Assembly (NCBI RefSeq): GCF_001553115.1
Contig: NZ_KQ960171.1
Location: forward strand, 62,001-126,000
Reading direction: 5' to 3'
DNA from: Aedoeadaptatus coxii
Lineage (GTDB): Bacteria > Bacillota > Clostridia > Tissierellales > Peptoniphilaceae
Length of the DNA stretch: 64,000 bases
Shown here one piece after another: positions 44,195 to 52,867 of this stretch; within the stretch, counting starts at the first letter, position 1; the number at the start of each line of letters is the position of its first letter. Made by a program: the position numbers and the translations under genes. The notes beneath the pieces are model-generated. The model saw nothing but the letters and a program-made list of their open reading frames with translations. It made no database searches and had not been told where the DNA came from.

Positions 44195-47100
44195 ATGAAC
44201 CGTAAAAGAAAACTTTATTTTACGTTTTTACTGGCGTTTGTCTTTGGTTTGTTTTCGCTGAATTCACAGGCTTTTGCCGAAGAGATGAATTCCACGGCGG
44301 AAATGGCAATCGAGGCCGGCGAAGTAAAAGCGGATGCGGAAGCTAACGCAGCGGTCGATCGGGAAAGCCCCGCCATTTCAGAAGGGAAACTCTCGGATGA
44401 GGATCAAAAAATTCTATCCGGGGGGGGTACAGGAGTAAAATCTGAATCTGTTCATGAACTGAAAAGCGATGTTAACTCTCTGAACGAAGAGAAAACTATT
44501 CCCGACGATGAAGCGACTTCCGCAGTGAACGACGAAAACGCCAAATCTGAAGCGCCGTCTCAAGATGGTAAGAATTTGGCGGAACAAGGGAAAGATTTAA
44601 AATCTTCCGAAGAGAGTGACGCTCTCGATAAAAAAGAAGCTACCTTGGAGGTAGCCGAAGAAAAGGAAGCGGAATCTGTAGCTTCCGATGATCCGGAGGC
44701 CAAGGGAATCTATCTTAATGGTGAGTCCGGAAAAGATGAGAACGACGGTTTAACCAAAGAAACTGCCGTGAATACCTTTAAAAAGGCGAAGGAATTGATC
44801 GAGAAAGAGGTCAACAAGGCGATTACGAAGATCTTCGTAACCGGTACCACTTCTGTAGAAGGCGACATCAGCCTTAAAGATAAGGATGCAAAACTTGTTC
44901 GTGACAAAGAGTTCAATGGCTATTTACTTAAAGTAAATGAAGGTAAAACCGCTACTTTAAAGAATATTACCATCGATGGCAATTCAGATGAAAATAAAAC
45001 CATCGAAAACTCTTTAGTCTATGTCGATGGCGGTACCTTAAATATCGAAGAAGGCGCCGTTTTGCGAAACAATAAGATTAAGAAAATCGAGAATACCGCG
45101 ACCAGAGGCGGAGCCGTTTATGCAAATAATGCAACAGTCAATATGACCGGCGGGCTTATCGAAGAAAATCAAGCGACGTATGGTGGCGGGGTTTATCTTC
45201 ACGGATCGACTTTGAATTTTTCCGGCGGTACTATCAAAGCAAACGAATCGAAATTAGTCCACGATACAGCCTATAGTCAATATTATTCTGCCGGTGGCGG
45301 AATCGCTGCTTATGAAGGATCTACTATAAAAATGTCCGGCGAAGCAGAGGTTTCAGGAAACACCGCCGCAGAAATTGGCGGTGGCATTAGCCTTGGAACA
45401 AATCAAGCAGGTGGCACTAACCACCTTTATATGACCGGCGGTACCATCGACGGTAATACTGCCGGGTCTGCCGGCGGTGGCCTTTTTATTCAAGGTGGTA
45501 TACGAAACGGGCATCAATCCATTGCTGAGATTACGGCAGGAAAGATTACGAATAATACAATGACCGGCAAAGGTAAAACAGACAAAGCCTTTGGTGGCGG
45601 CGGTATTTACGTTAACGGTGTAGCCAATCCTTGGACATGGCAAGGCCACACTTACTATGGTGCTAATGGTGAATTGCACATTAAAAATGTTTTAATCACC
45701 GATAATACTGCTAAGTGGCAAGGTGCCGGTATGGCCAACTGTCCCATTTCGAAAACTACGATTTATGTGAACGATGGTGCGGCTATATATGGTAACCACG
45801 CTGAAAGAGAAGGAAATGATTTTTTTGCCTACTCTAACAAACGATATGGTGCACATAGTGGTGAAGCTAAGTATAAACTTTCTAAGTGGATGCTTGGCGG
45901 TGCTCCTTTTAATTGGACGACTCCTGATGGTAAACCGTTAGCAGATGATAAGCATGAGGGCATATTACCGGCCGGTACGGGTTTTTTCCTTCCGGGAAAT
46001 GGCCTGGCATTGAATGCAAATTCTAAAGGTAATGCACTTACAGAAGTGCTTACCAAGGTTATTATTTCCGGAAACCACTCCGCAACGCGCGGGGGCGGCA
46101 TTGGAAGTAATGGAAGTGTCACTATCGGAACAGACGATAAAACGACCAAAGTAAAGGTTGAAAAGAAGTGGGACGACGGCGACAACGCCAATAACAAACG
46201 TCCAAGTACCATCGAGGTACAACTTTTAGCCAGAATCGGCGATGAAGAGTATCTTGTGGAAACGAAAAAAGTATCCAAAGATGATAATTGGAAAGCGACG
46301 TTTTCAAATCTTCCCATGTATTCCGAAAAAGGAGAAATTTCCTATTTTGTAAAAGAAGTTGGCATTAAAGGTTATGAATCCACTGTAACCGGCGACAAAG
46401 AAAAAGGCTTTACCATTACTAATAAGGAAAAGCCGGAGGAACCGAAAACGCGCGACATTAAAGTTACCAAGCGTTGGGATCTTGTAGACGGCGAAAAGCC
46501 TGTAGATAAAATCGACGTGGAACTTTATCGCAACGGCGAATCTACCGGTAAAAAGCTGGAATTAAACGCAGGCAACAATTGGAGCGGCGAATTTAAAGGT
46601 TTAGAAATTGCCGATAAAAATACGCCGGCCGTCGAATATCGCTACTCTATTAAAGAAGTTGGCGAAGTTAACGGCCTGATCCAATTTGGAAGCAAAACCT
46701 TTGAAGTGAGCTATTCCGGCGACATGGAAAGCGGCTTCATCCTTACTAACAAGGAAAAGCCGGAAATACCTCCGGAAACACCACCCACTCCTCCCACAAG
46801 GGATATTCACATTGTAAAGAAGTGGGATCTTGTAGGGAATGAGAAACCTGTGGCTCGTATCGAGGTCGAGCTTTACCGCGATGGCAAGGCCACCGGTAAG
46901 GTGCTCGAACTTAACGAAAGCAACAACTGGTCCGGTTCTTTTACCGGTTTAGAAGTGAGAGACGGAAGCGATCCTTCCCGAGATTACATCTATACGGTGA
47001 AGGAACGAGGCGAAAACGGCGGTTTCCTTCGCATTGGCGACAGGGATTTCGACGTTAGTTATGAAGGTTCTATGGATTCCGGCTTCGTGATTACGAACAA

Positions 47101-47347
47101 GGAAAAACCGGAGATACCTCCGGAAACTCCTCCGGAAGAGCCTGAAAAACCGGGTAAGCCCAATGAACCGGAAACACCGGAAACTCCCGATGTTCCCGAT
47201 AAACCTGATAAACCGAATAAACCCGGCAATCCGGGTGCACCTCAAACAGGTGACGGTTTCGACATGAATTTATGGGCAGGTCTCGCATCTTTATCCGTTG
47301 CAGCCTTAGGGTTCATCGGTTCAAAGAAAAGACGAGATGAAGAATAA
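44195..47347 (+). CDS. Sortase-anchored surface adhesin with beta-helix and three Cna-B domains
   Basis: 1050 residues. A signal peptide (1-28, ends AFA) is followed by an acidic low-complexity region (about 30-165). A right-handed beta-helix region (about 168-645) repeats GG-x-(I/V)-x-x-N units (GGAVYANNATVNMTGG, GGGVYLHGS). Three Cna-B domains follow (about 648-745, 750-865, 872-970; each opens KVxKxWD and ends F-x-(I/L)TNKEKPE), then a Pro-rich stalk and an anchor APQTG + hydrophobic helix + KKRRDEE. APQTG is a variant of LPXTG. An 8-G run at 44420-44427 (codons for SGGG near residue 75) could allow on-off switching. Ribosome site AAAGGGGTCGATA. Confidence 0.92.
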   Translation: MNRKRKLYFTFLLAFVFGLFSLNSQAFAEEMNSTAEMAIEAGEVKADAEANAAVDRESPAISEGKLSDEDQKILSGGGTGVKSESVHELKSDVNSLNEEKTIPDDEATSAVNDENAKSEAPSQDGKNLAEQGKDLKSSEESDALDKKEATLEVAEEKEAESVASDDPEAKGIYLNGESGKDENDGLTKETAVNTFKKAKELIEKEVNKAITKIFVTGTTSVEGDISLKDKDAKLVRDKEFNGYLLKVNEGKTATLKNITIDGNSDENKTIENSLVYVDGGTLNIEEGAVLRNNKIKKIENTATRGGAVYANNATVNMTGGLIEENQATYGGGVYLHGSTLNFSGGTIKANESKLVHDTAYSQYYSAGGGIAAYEGSTIKMSGEAEVSGNTAAEIGGGISLGTNQAGGTNHLYMTGGTIDGNTAGSAGGGLFIQGGIRNGHQSIAEITAGKITNNTMTGKGKTDKAFGGGGIYVNGVANPWTWQGHTYYGANGELHIKNVLITDNTAKWQGAGMANCPISKTTIYVNDGAAIYGNHAEREGNDFFAYSNKRYGAHSGEAKYKLSKWMLGGAPFNWTTPDGKPLADDKHEGILPAGTGFFLPGNGLALNANSKGNALTEVLTKVIISGNHSATRGGGIGSNGSVTIGTDDKTTKVKVEKKWDDGDNANNKRPSTIEVQLLARIGDEEYLVETKKVSKDDNWKATFSNLPMYSEKGEISYFVKEVGIKGYESTVTGDKEKGFTITNKEKPEEPKTRDIKVTKRWDLVDGEKPVDKIDVELYRNGESTGKKLELNAGNNWSGEFKGLEIADKNTPAVEYRYSIKEVGEVNGLIQFGSKTFEVSYSGDMESGFILTNKEKPEIPPETPPTPPTRDIHIVKKWDLVGNEKPVARIEVELYRDGKATGKVLELNESNNWSGSFTGLEVRDGSDPSRDYIYTVKERGENGGFLRIGDRDFDVSYEGSMDSGFVITNKEKPEIPPETPPEEPEKPGKPNEPETPETPDVPDKPDKPNKPGNPGAPQTGDGFDMNLWAGLASLSVAALGFIGSKKRRDEE

Positions 47348-47354
47348 AGATAAC

Positions 47355-47387
47355 ACAATCCACGAGGGGAAACTTTCGTGGATTTTT
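47355..47387 (+). terminator. Intrinsic terminator after the adhesin gene
   Basis: ATCCACGA/TCGTGGAT stem with T tail; only a few bases differ from the terminator at 43933-43967. Confidence 0.9.
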
Positions 47388-47501
47388 TCTTGTCCATTGT
47401 CCGCCTGCTCGCTTTTTCTTTGGTATATTCTTGATTTGTATTTGGTTTTATAAGGTAAAATGATGGTAGGAAGGTCGATCGCTTATATGAAGGAGGCAGG
47501 T

Positions 47502-48242
47502 ATGAAGTTTACATTGAAAAGGATTTTTTTAACTGTACTCGTGCTTTTCGTGCTTTTTGTCGCCAATGCTTTAGTCGGCAATCCCGTTTCCAAGTTTTTG
47601 GCGGATCGGGCTGCGGATAAGGTGATCGCCCAAAAGTATAGCCATTTGGATCTTGACCGCAATAAGGTGGTATATAATTTTAAAATGGCCGAATACAATG
47701 TGTTTTTGCAGGATAAAAACAGTGAGGACTCTCAATTTGCATTGCACTTCGATTCCTTCGGCCGTTTAACATGGGATTCTTACGACGACCGCATCTTCAA
47801 CACGATGATGCGCTTCGATCGCGTCGTGGCGCAATACGGAAGGAGTCTTGAAAAGAAATATGGTTTCCCCTATACGATTACTCTTTCTTCTTGGGACAAG
47901 GAGGATCCCGCGGAGTATTTAAAGGTGGATCAGCCGGTGGATATAAAGCATTTGCCCTATAAGCTTCAGGCTCAGGCCTACGGCGTGGGGAAGGATGCCA
48001 CGGCGGATGAAGCTATGGCGGTTTTAAAGCAGCTTCAACAGATTATGGATAAAGAGGGCCTGGAGGTGGTGGACTACGCCATCGATCTCGTGCCGGAAAA
48101 GGATCGGGGCAAAGAGGGCGAGGTGGAAACCTGGAAGGATATGTATTCGGCCTACGAAGTTCCGGCGGATGTGGTGCGCCGAGGAGATGTCAAGGCGATG
48201 GAAGATTTGGTGAAGCTACAGTCGACGACGGGGAAGGATTAA
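47502..48242 (+). CDS. Membrane-anchored protein, YfjL-like
   Basis: 246 residues: one N-terminal membrane helix (about 8-24) followed by NPVSKFLADRAADKVIAQKYSHLDL, a pattern of the YfjL-like family, then an outside domain with beta strands and a helical end. Function unknown. The start at 47502 follows AAGGAGGCAGGT; a longer frame to 47460 has no site. Between two terminators, so it is its own unit. Confidence 0.62.
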   Translation: MKFTLKRIFLTVLVLFVLFVANALVGNPVSKFLADRAADKVIAQKYSHLDLDRNKVVYNFKMAEYNVFLQDKNSEDSQFALHFDSFGRLTWDSYDDRIFNTMMRFDRVVAQYGRSLEKKYGFPYTITLSSWDKEDPAEYLKVDQPVDIKHLPYKLQAQAYGVGKDATADEAMAVLKQLQQIMDKEGLEVVDYAIDLVPEKDRGKEGEVETWKDMYSAYEVPADVVRRGDVKAMEDLVKLQSTTGKD

Positions 48243-48269
48243 GGCTTGTTCCTTTCAAAATTTGAGAAT

Positions 48270-48302
48270 TTAAAAAGGCGCCGAGGAATCGGCGTCTTTT
48301 TG
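48270..48302. terminator. Intrinsic terminator between YfjL-like gene and VWA gene
   Basis: AAAGGCGCCGA-GGAA-TCGGCGTCTTT stem with internal mismatch, T tail on the plus strand and A/T flank for the minus strand. Confidence 0.75.
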
Positions 48303-48309
48303 TGTGCTC

Positions 48310-49977
48310 TTAATTCATTTTAACCAGTTCTTTTTGGATCCATTTCCCCGCGACGTGGGCGATTTGCTCGATTTTGTTGATTTTGACAAATTGTTTGTGG
48401 TAGAGCATGTCGGCATTTTCTACGTGGTTGCTGTTTAAAAGTGCCAGGATGTTTATGTTTTTGCGGCGCAGCGCATCCAGGTAGTGTTTCGTATCGAAAA
48501 GGGCGGCATCATCGGCGTAGGCTTTACTAAGGGCGAGCCCTTTTCCCGCAAGGGGTTTAAAATCGCTTGGGTTGGCGTCGGTTAAAATAATGCTCAACAG
48601 ACGTTCGTCCGACGGTATAAGGGTGGGGTAGGCTTTAAAGAAGAGGCCGTCGCGGTTCCAGCCCATGGATTTGTAGCGAAAGATTTTTTTCATGTCGCTT
48701 TTGTCGTCGTAATCTTTTAATAGGGTGATGATCGTGTAGTCTTCTACGGTTTGGTAGGAGAGGATGCGATTTTGTATTTGATTGTTTTCCAAGGATTTGG
48801 AAAGGATGTAAGCTTCGATGGCGATGTCCGATTCGATGTCCAAAAGGGAAGTGGAGGCGTCCAGCACGAGGTCTACTTTAAAGCTCGGTGCGGGCACTAA
48901 GTTTTTCCGCTCGAAGATGGCGGCGCGATTGGATATTTCGGCGCGAAAGGCGCGGCGGCTTATGAGTTTGCCCCGCTTGGCAGGCTCGCCTTCGGGGGTG
49001 GCGACGGATGCCAGTTTCAGTTCCAGGGCTTTTGTAAGATCGTTGATGGCGCGGCGGTAGACGTTTTTATTTTGTTGAAAGCGGAGCAGGTGGCGGCGCA
49101 CAGTGCGATCGTTCAGTTCGCGGTCGAGTCGCTCGTCTTGTTCGTCGATGCCTTTTGTAAAGTAAATATGGGATTTTCTATGGCCTTCGGTGCAGATGGC
49201 GCGGTTCAGCGCCAAGCTTTTTTCGTCGGAAAAAAGGTTTTTGCCGAAGGTTTTTTCAATGTAGGCGCTGTGATCTTTGGTGAAGGGTTTCAACAGGTTT
49301 AGGAAAAAGGGTGCATCTCCTTTGGTGCCGGAGTCCTTAAATAGGGAAGGGGTGTTGGAACGCTCGATGGAGACGTAGCTTGGAATGGCGAAGAGATGAA
49401 ATTCGGGGAGCCACTTCGGCCGTGGATTATTGTTTTCTCTGTAATGGAGGTAGTCGGCGAAAAGGGCGATGACGTGCTCTTCCAGGTTGCCGCCGTCGGT
49501 GTCGTCGGGCAGGTGAAGGTGATCGTAGATTTGCCGCTCTTTTTTATTTAGTTTCGTATAGGGCAGTCCGAGGATGTCGTGGGCGCGCTTCATTTGCAAT
49601 GTGTAAAAGAGGGGCACTCGCAATGCCAAGGTGCGGCGGCGCAAATCGTAGCGATCGTCTAAGAAGCGCCGTGCGAAATCTTCTCGTAAATCCCGGAGGA
49701 CGGCGCGATCGTTTATTTCCCGCAGGTAAAGGTGTTCTTCCAATAGGTAGAGGGCGAGCAAATCGTATTTTCCCCGTTGCCAGTGGCCGGCCCATCGGTT
49801 AAAGAGGGATTTTAAAGTGTCGTCGCCGAAGTATTTTACGGCGAGGCCGAGGATAAGGTTTAAGTAAAAGTCGGGATTGCCGGCGAGATCTTCTCCGTAG
49901 AGGAGGGGTTTAAACCGGTAATTTTCCGCGCCTGCCCATTGAAGATTGTCGGCTCTGTTAGTTGCACGTGTTCCCAT
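48310..49977 (-). CDS. VWA-domain (CoxE-like) partner of MoxR
   Basis: 555 residues. The N-terminal two thirds is helical and charged. The C-terminal part (about 370-550) is a von Willebrand A domain with the MIDAS motif D-A-S-T-S (VLDASTSLLD) and a later ILTDANPSD loop. In MoxR-VWA systems the AAA+ ATPase and the VWA protein act together as a chaperone that inserts metals or matures a target complex. No target gene is adjacent. The ATG follows the moxR stop by 5 bp with a weak ribosome site, so translational coupling is likely. Confidence 0.8.
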   Translation of the reverse strand: MGTRATNRADNLQWAGAENYRFKPLLYGEDLAGNPDFYLNLILGLAVKYFGDDTLKSLFNRWAGHWQRGKYDLLALYLLEEHLYLREINDRAVLRDLREDFARRFLDDRYDLRRRTLALRVPLFYTLQMKRAHDILGLPYTKLNKKERQIYDHLHLPDDTDGGNLEEHVIALFADYLHYRENNNPRPKWLPEFHLFAIPSYVSIERSNTPSLFKDSGTKGDAPFFLNLLKPFTKDHSAYIEKTFGKNLFSDEKSLALNRAICTEGHRKSHIYFTKGIDEQDERLDRELNDRTVRRHLLRFQQNKNVYRRAINDLTKALELKLASVATPEGEPAKRGKLISRRAFRAEISNRAAIFERKNLVPAPSFKVDLVLDASTSLLDIESDIAIEAYILSKSLENNQIQNRILSYQTVEDYTIITLLKDYDDKSDMKKIFRYKSMGWNRDGLFFKAYPTLIPSDERLLSIILTDANPSDFKPLAGKGLALSKAYADDAALFDTKHYLDALRRKNINILALLNSNHVENADMLYHKQFVKINKIEQIAHVAGKWIQKELVKMN

Positions 49978-49982
49978 GGCGT

Positions 49983-50861
49983 TTATTCCATTAGATCGCT
50001 GCGGTAGAGATGGTCTTGAAAGCGCGCTTTTAATAAATCGGCGACCAGTTCTTCTTCATAGGGGTCGAAGATTTTGTTGGTAATCGTTAGGTTGAGCGCT
50101 TCTTTCAGTTCGAGCCCTTCTTCTACTAAATCCAGGGCGTCGAAAATGCCGCGAATATCGGTGGCGTGGCTCGTAATTTCGTTGGCTTTGGCTTTTCGCT
50201 TTAAATCCGCGACAAATTGGGAGAGGTCGTGAATAAAGGTTTTTTTCAGGGCGGGGTACGCTTCGGCAATGAGTTGTTTCAGATCGTCTTCGGAAATAGT
50301 GGGCATTTTTATGACGACGAAGCGGGAGAGCAGGGCTTCGTTTAAATCTCTTGTGCCTTCGTAGCCGTAGTTCATGGTGGCGATAAAGCGCGTCGCCGGA
50401 TGTATTTTGATGAGATCGTAGCCGGGAATGTCGATGATGCGGCGGTAGTCCAGGGCGGAGTGGAGCACGGCCATGGCTTCGTTTTTTGCCATGTTGATTT
50501 CATCGAGAACAGCAAAGCCGCCGACTTTTGACGCCATGGTAATGGGGCCTTCCCGAAAGTACACGGCGCCGTTTTTTAAGCTGTCGTCGCCGATGAGGGA
50601 GGAGGCGTCCACGCTCATATGGAGGGAAACATTCCAAAGGGGTCGTTTAAATCGTGCGGCCAGGTTTTCCGCCAACACGTTTTTCCCCGTGGATTTGTCG
50701 CCGACGAGGAGTATGTTTTTTCCCGAAAGGATGGCGGATGTGGCGGCTTGCCAAACGGTGTCGCCGTGGTATTGAAACCTGGGATCGGGTATGCGGCTTT
50801 CAAGGGATTCGGAAAGGGGATGGGCGTTTATAAACTGTTGAATTTTGTCCGTTTGCTTCAT
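49983..50861 (-). CDS. MoxR-family AAA+ ATPase
   Basis: 292 residues. Walker A GDKSTGKNVLA (about 54-64), Walker B FAVLDEINMAK (about 115), sensor-1 FIATMNYGYEGT and arginine-finger LNEALLSRF. This is the MoxR/YehL type that pairs with VWA proteins. Ribosome site GAGAGATCAAC. It heads a two-gene operon. Bases 50862-51030 hold no gene. Confidence 0.88.
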   Translation of the reverse strand: MKQTDKIQQFINAHPLSESLESRIPDPRFQYHGDTVWQAATSAILSGKNILLVGDKSTGKNVLAENLAARFKRPLWNVSLHMSVDASSLIGDDSLKNGAVYFREGPITMASKVGGFAVLDEINMAKNEAMAVLHSALDYRRIIDIPGYDLIKIHPATRFIATMNYGYEGTRDLNEALLSRFVVIKMPTISEDDLKQLIAEAYPALKKTFIHDLSQFVADLKRKAKANEITSHATDIRGIFDALDLVEEGLELKEALNLTITNKIFDPYEEELVADLLKARFQDHLYRSDLME

Positions 50862-51028
50862 GTTGATCTCTCACTTATTGTCTATTGGTATGGGCGACGG
50901 TGTCATGCCCCATGTCGTCGCCTGCGGATTGTTTTGATATGGGCAATGTCTGCTATAGGTATTGTACCACTAAAAGGGGTTTGGATTTTGATTCGCATCT
51001 GCTGTTTGAATTGCCCGGGTTTCGCCCA

Positions 51029-51058
51029 TTAAAAAAGCCCGCCGATGCGGGCCTTTTT
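51029..51058 (-). terminator. Intrinsic terminator of the VOR operon
   Basis: GCCCGC-CGAT-GCGGGC stem within A5/T5 flanks. Confidence 0.88.
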
Positions 51059-51078
51059 AATAGGAATGTATCATTATT

Positions 51079-51573
51079 TTAGAAAGGTTCGAAGTTTTGC
51101 ATGTTCCACCATTCTTGTTGGTAGATATCATATTGTTTTTGAAGGGTGTCGACGTGGGATTGTTCCCATTTCACCAAGATGTCGAAGAGTTTTTTGGATT
51201 CTTCGCTTTCCACTTTGCTCTTGGCGTCTTCGTAGAATTTGACGGAATCTTTTTCCATGTTTAGACCGACGGAGAAGACGGTAACGGCTAAGCGCACCAT
51301 GTCTTCATCGACTTTGTCCCAGTTGAAGATGCCCGGAGAGGGTACTTCCTCTTTTAGTGTTTCGGGATCGAAGTTGATGTCTTTTGCGTTGTCGATTAAT
51401 TTTTCGGAAAGGGATTTTAAATATTCTACGTGTTCTTCTTCTTGGCGAGCGAGATCTAAGAGAGCGTCTTTTGTGCCGGAGGGTGCAAATTTATCTGCGG
51501 AGAGCTTGTAAAATTCAGCGCCTTCGACTTCGTTGAGCATCGCTTGTCTTAGGATTTTAACTTCATTTTGCAT
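51079..51573 (-). CDS. Ferritin-like di-iron protein (rubrerythrin-type four-helix bundle)
   Basis: 164 residues with the di-iron pattern: E in NEVEGAEFY, EEEH near 47-50, E in NMEKDSVKFYEDA near 106 and EQSH near 138. There is no rubredoxin domain, so it is like the erythrin part only. Such proteins reduce peroxide or handle iron. It overlaps the end of the VOR gamma gene by 11 bp and is the last gene of that operon, so it may protect the oxygen-sensitive Fe-S enzyme. Confidence 0.83.
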   Translation of the reverse strand: MQNEVKILRQAMLNEVEGAEFYKLSADKFAPSGTKDALLDLARQEEEHVEYLKSLSEKLIDNAKDINFDPETLKEEVPSPGIFNWDKVDEDMVRLAVTVFSVGLNMEKDSVKFYEDAKSKVESEESKKLFDILVKWEQSHVDTLQKQYDIYQQEWWNMQNFEPF

Positions 51574-52120
51574 TGAGGATCTCCTTCATTCTTCTTTCGC
51601 CGAATTGGAGGGCTTCCAAGTTCATAGCGGTAATTTTGGCACCTTTTTTGCCGTAAAGTTTATCGACGGATTTTTCCAGCGCTTCTTGGCTTACCATGTT
51701 GAGAATTTCGTTAAATGCGCCGATCATAATCATGTTTAATACTCTCGGGTTGCCGAATTCTGCTGTCAGTTCGTTGACGGGCAAGAAGTGGGAGGTAATG
51801 TCTTTTCTGGACGTATCTTTGTTAACGAGGGAGCTGTTAATAAAAATGTGTCCGCCGGGTTTTACGTAGGATTCGAATTTATCCAACGAGGGTTCGTTCA
51901 TAACGATGGCCGCATCGGCTGTGGAAATGTTCGGTGCGCCGATGGGTTCGTCGGAAATAATTACCGAGCAGTTGGCGGCGCCACCACGCATGGCGGGGCC
52001 GTAGGAAGGTAACCAGGATACGTGTTTGTCGTCGAACATGCCGGCATAGGTCAATAATTGACCGATACCCATAACGCCTTGTCCGCCGAAGCCGGATACA
52101 ATTACTCTGTTAGTCGTCAT
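51563..52120 (-). CDS. 2-oxoacid:ferredoxin oxidoreductase, gamma subunit
   Basis: 185 residues. POR/KOR gamma fold beginning VIVSGFGGQGVMGIGQLL, with SYGPAMRGGAANCSV near residue 40, typical of the small subunit. It shares one base with the beta gene (start at 52120). Part of a delta-alpha-beta-gamma enzyme that converts branched-chain or related 2-oxoacids to acyl-CoA and reduces ferredoxin. Confidence 0.93.
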   Translation of the reverse strand: MTTNRVIVSGFGGQGVMGIGQLLTYAGMFDDKHVSWLPSYGPAMRGGAANCSVIISDEPIGAPNISTADAAIVMNEPSLDKFESYVKPGGHIFINSSLVNKDTSRKDITSHFLPVNELTAEFGNPRVLNMIMIGAFNEILNMVSQEALEKSVDKLYGKKGAKITAMNLEALQFGERRMKEILNAK

Positions 52121-52866
52121 TATAGATCCTCCCCGTTACGCAAATTTCCCAAAGGATAGTAGGGAATCATGTTGTCTTCTAACCATTTCAAAGCTTCTGC
52201 CGGCGGGAATCCCCAGTTGGTCGGGCAGGAGGAAAGTACTTCGACGATACCGAAGCCTTTGCCGTCTAATTGAAGTTGGAAGCATTCCTTGATGGCGCGT
52301 TTTGCTTTGCGAATGTTGGCAGGTGTGTTGACGGCAACGCGTTCTACGAATTTTGCACCATTAATGGTGGCGAGCATTTCGGCGATGCGGATCGGGCGTC
52401 CCGACCAGTTTTCGTCGCGGCCCAAGGGAGAGGTGGTGGTCTTTTGGCCGACGAGGGTCGTCGGAGCCATTTGGCCGCCGGTCATGCCGTAGATACCGTT
52501 GTTAATGAAGATGGTGGAAATTTTTTCGCCGCGGTGTGCAACTTGTACGATTTCACCACTACCGATGGAAGCCAAGTCGCCGTCGCCTTGGTAGGTGAAG
52601 ACGAATTTGTCGGGGTTGGAGCGTTTAATACCGGTAGCAACAGCCGGTGCACGGCCGTGAGCGGCTTCAAACATATCGCAGTTAAAGTATTTGTATGCGA
52701 GAACGGCACATCCTACGGGAGCGACGCCGATGGTGTCGCCGGTGATGCCGAGTTCTTCCAAAACTTCGGCGACGAGTTTATGAACGACGCCGTGGGTACA
52801 GCCCGGGCAGTAGTGAGTAGGAGCATCGGTTAAAGCTTTACTTCTGGTATAGATGAGTTTATCCAT
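52120..52866 (-). CDS. 2-oxoacid:ferredoxin oxidoreductase, beta (TPP-binding) subunit
   Basis: 248 residues. The TPP/Mg motif is GDGDLASIG...NNGIYGMTGGQ (about 95-130). The N-terminal YCPGCTHG and the later APVGC are family cysteine marks. With only these cysteines and a separate ferredoxin subunit, this is the four-subunit VOR/KOR layout. Confidence 0.95.
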   Translation of the reverse strand: MDKLIYTRSKALTDAPTHYCPGCTHGVVHKLVAEVLEELGITGDTIGVAPVGCAVLAYKYFNCDMFEAAHGRAPAVATGIKRSNPDKFVFTYQGDGDLASIGSGEIVQVAHRGEKISTIFINNGIYGMTGGQMAPTTLVGQKTTTSPLGRDENWSGRPIRIAEMLATINGAKFVERVAVNTPANIRKAKRAIKECFQLQLDGKGFGIVEVLSSCPTNWGFPPAEALKWLEDNMIPYYPLGNLRNGEDL

Positions 52867-52867
52867 T

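Noticed and set aside
45060-46100. Repeats in the beta-helix part of the adhesin considered as a CRISPR-like or tandem DNA array
   Set aside because: The repeats are at the protein level (GG-x-x-x-N units) with varied codons; there are no fixed spacers or identical DNA repeats.
44710-47288. Many long minus-strand frames inside the adhesin gene
   Set aside because: They are antisense shadows caused by the biased codon use of repeats; no ribosome sites or families.
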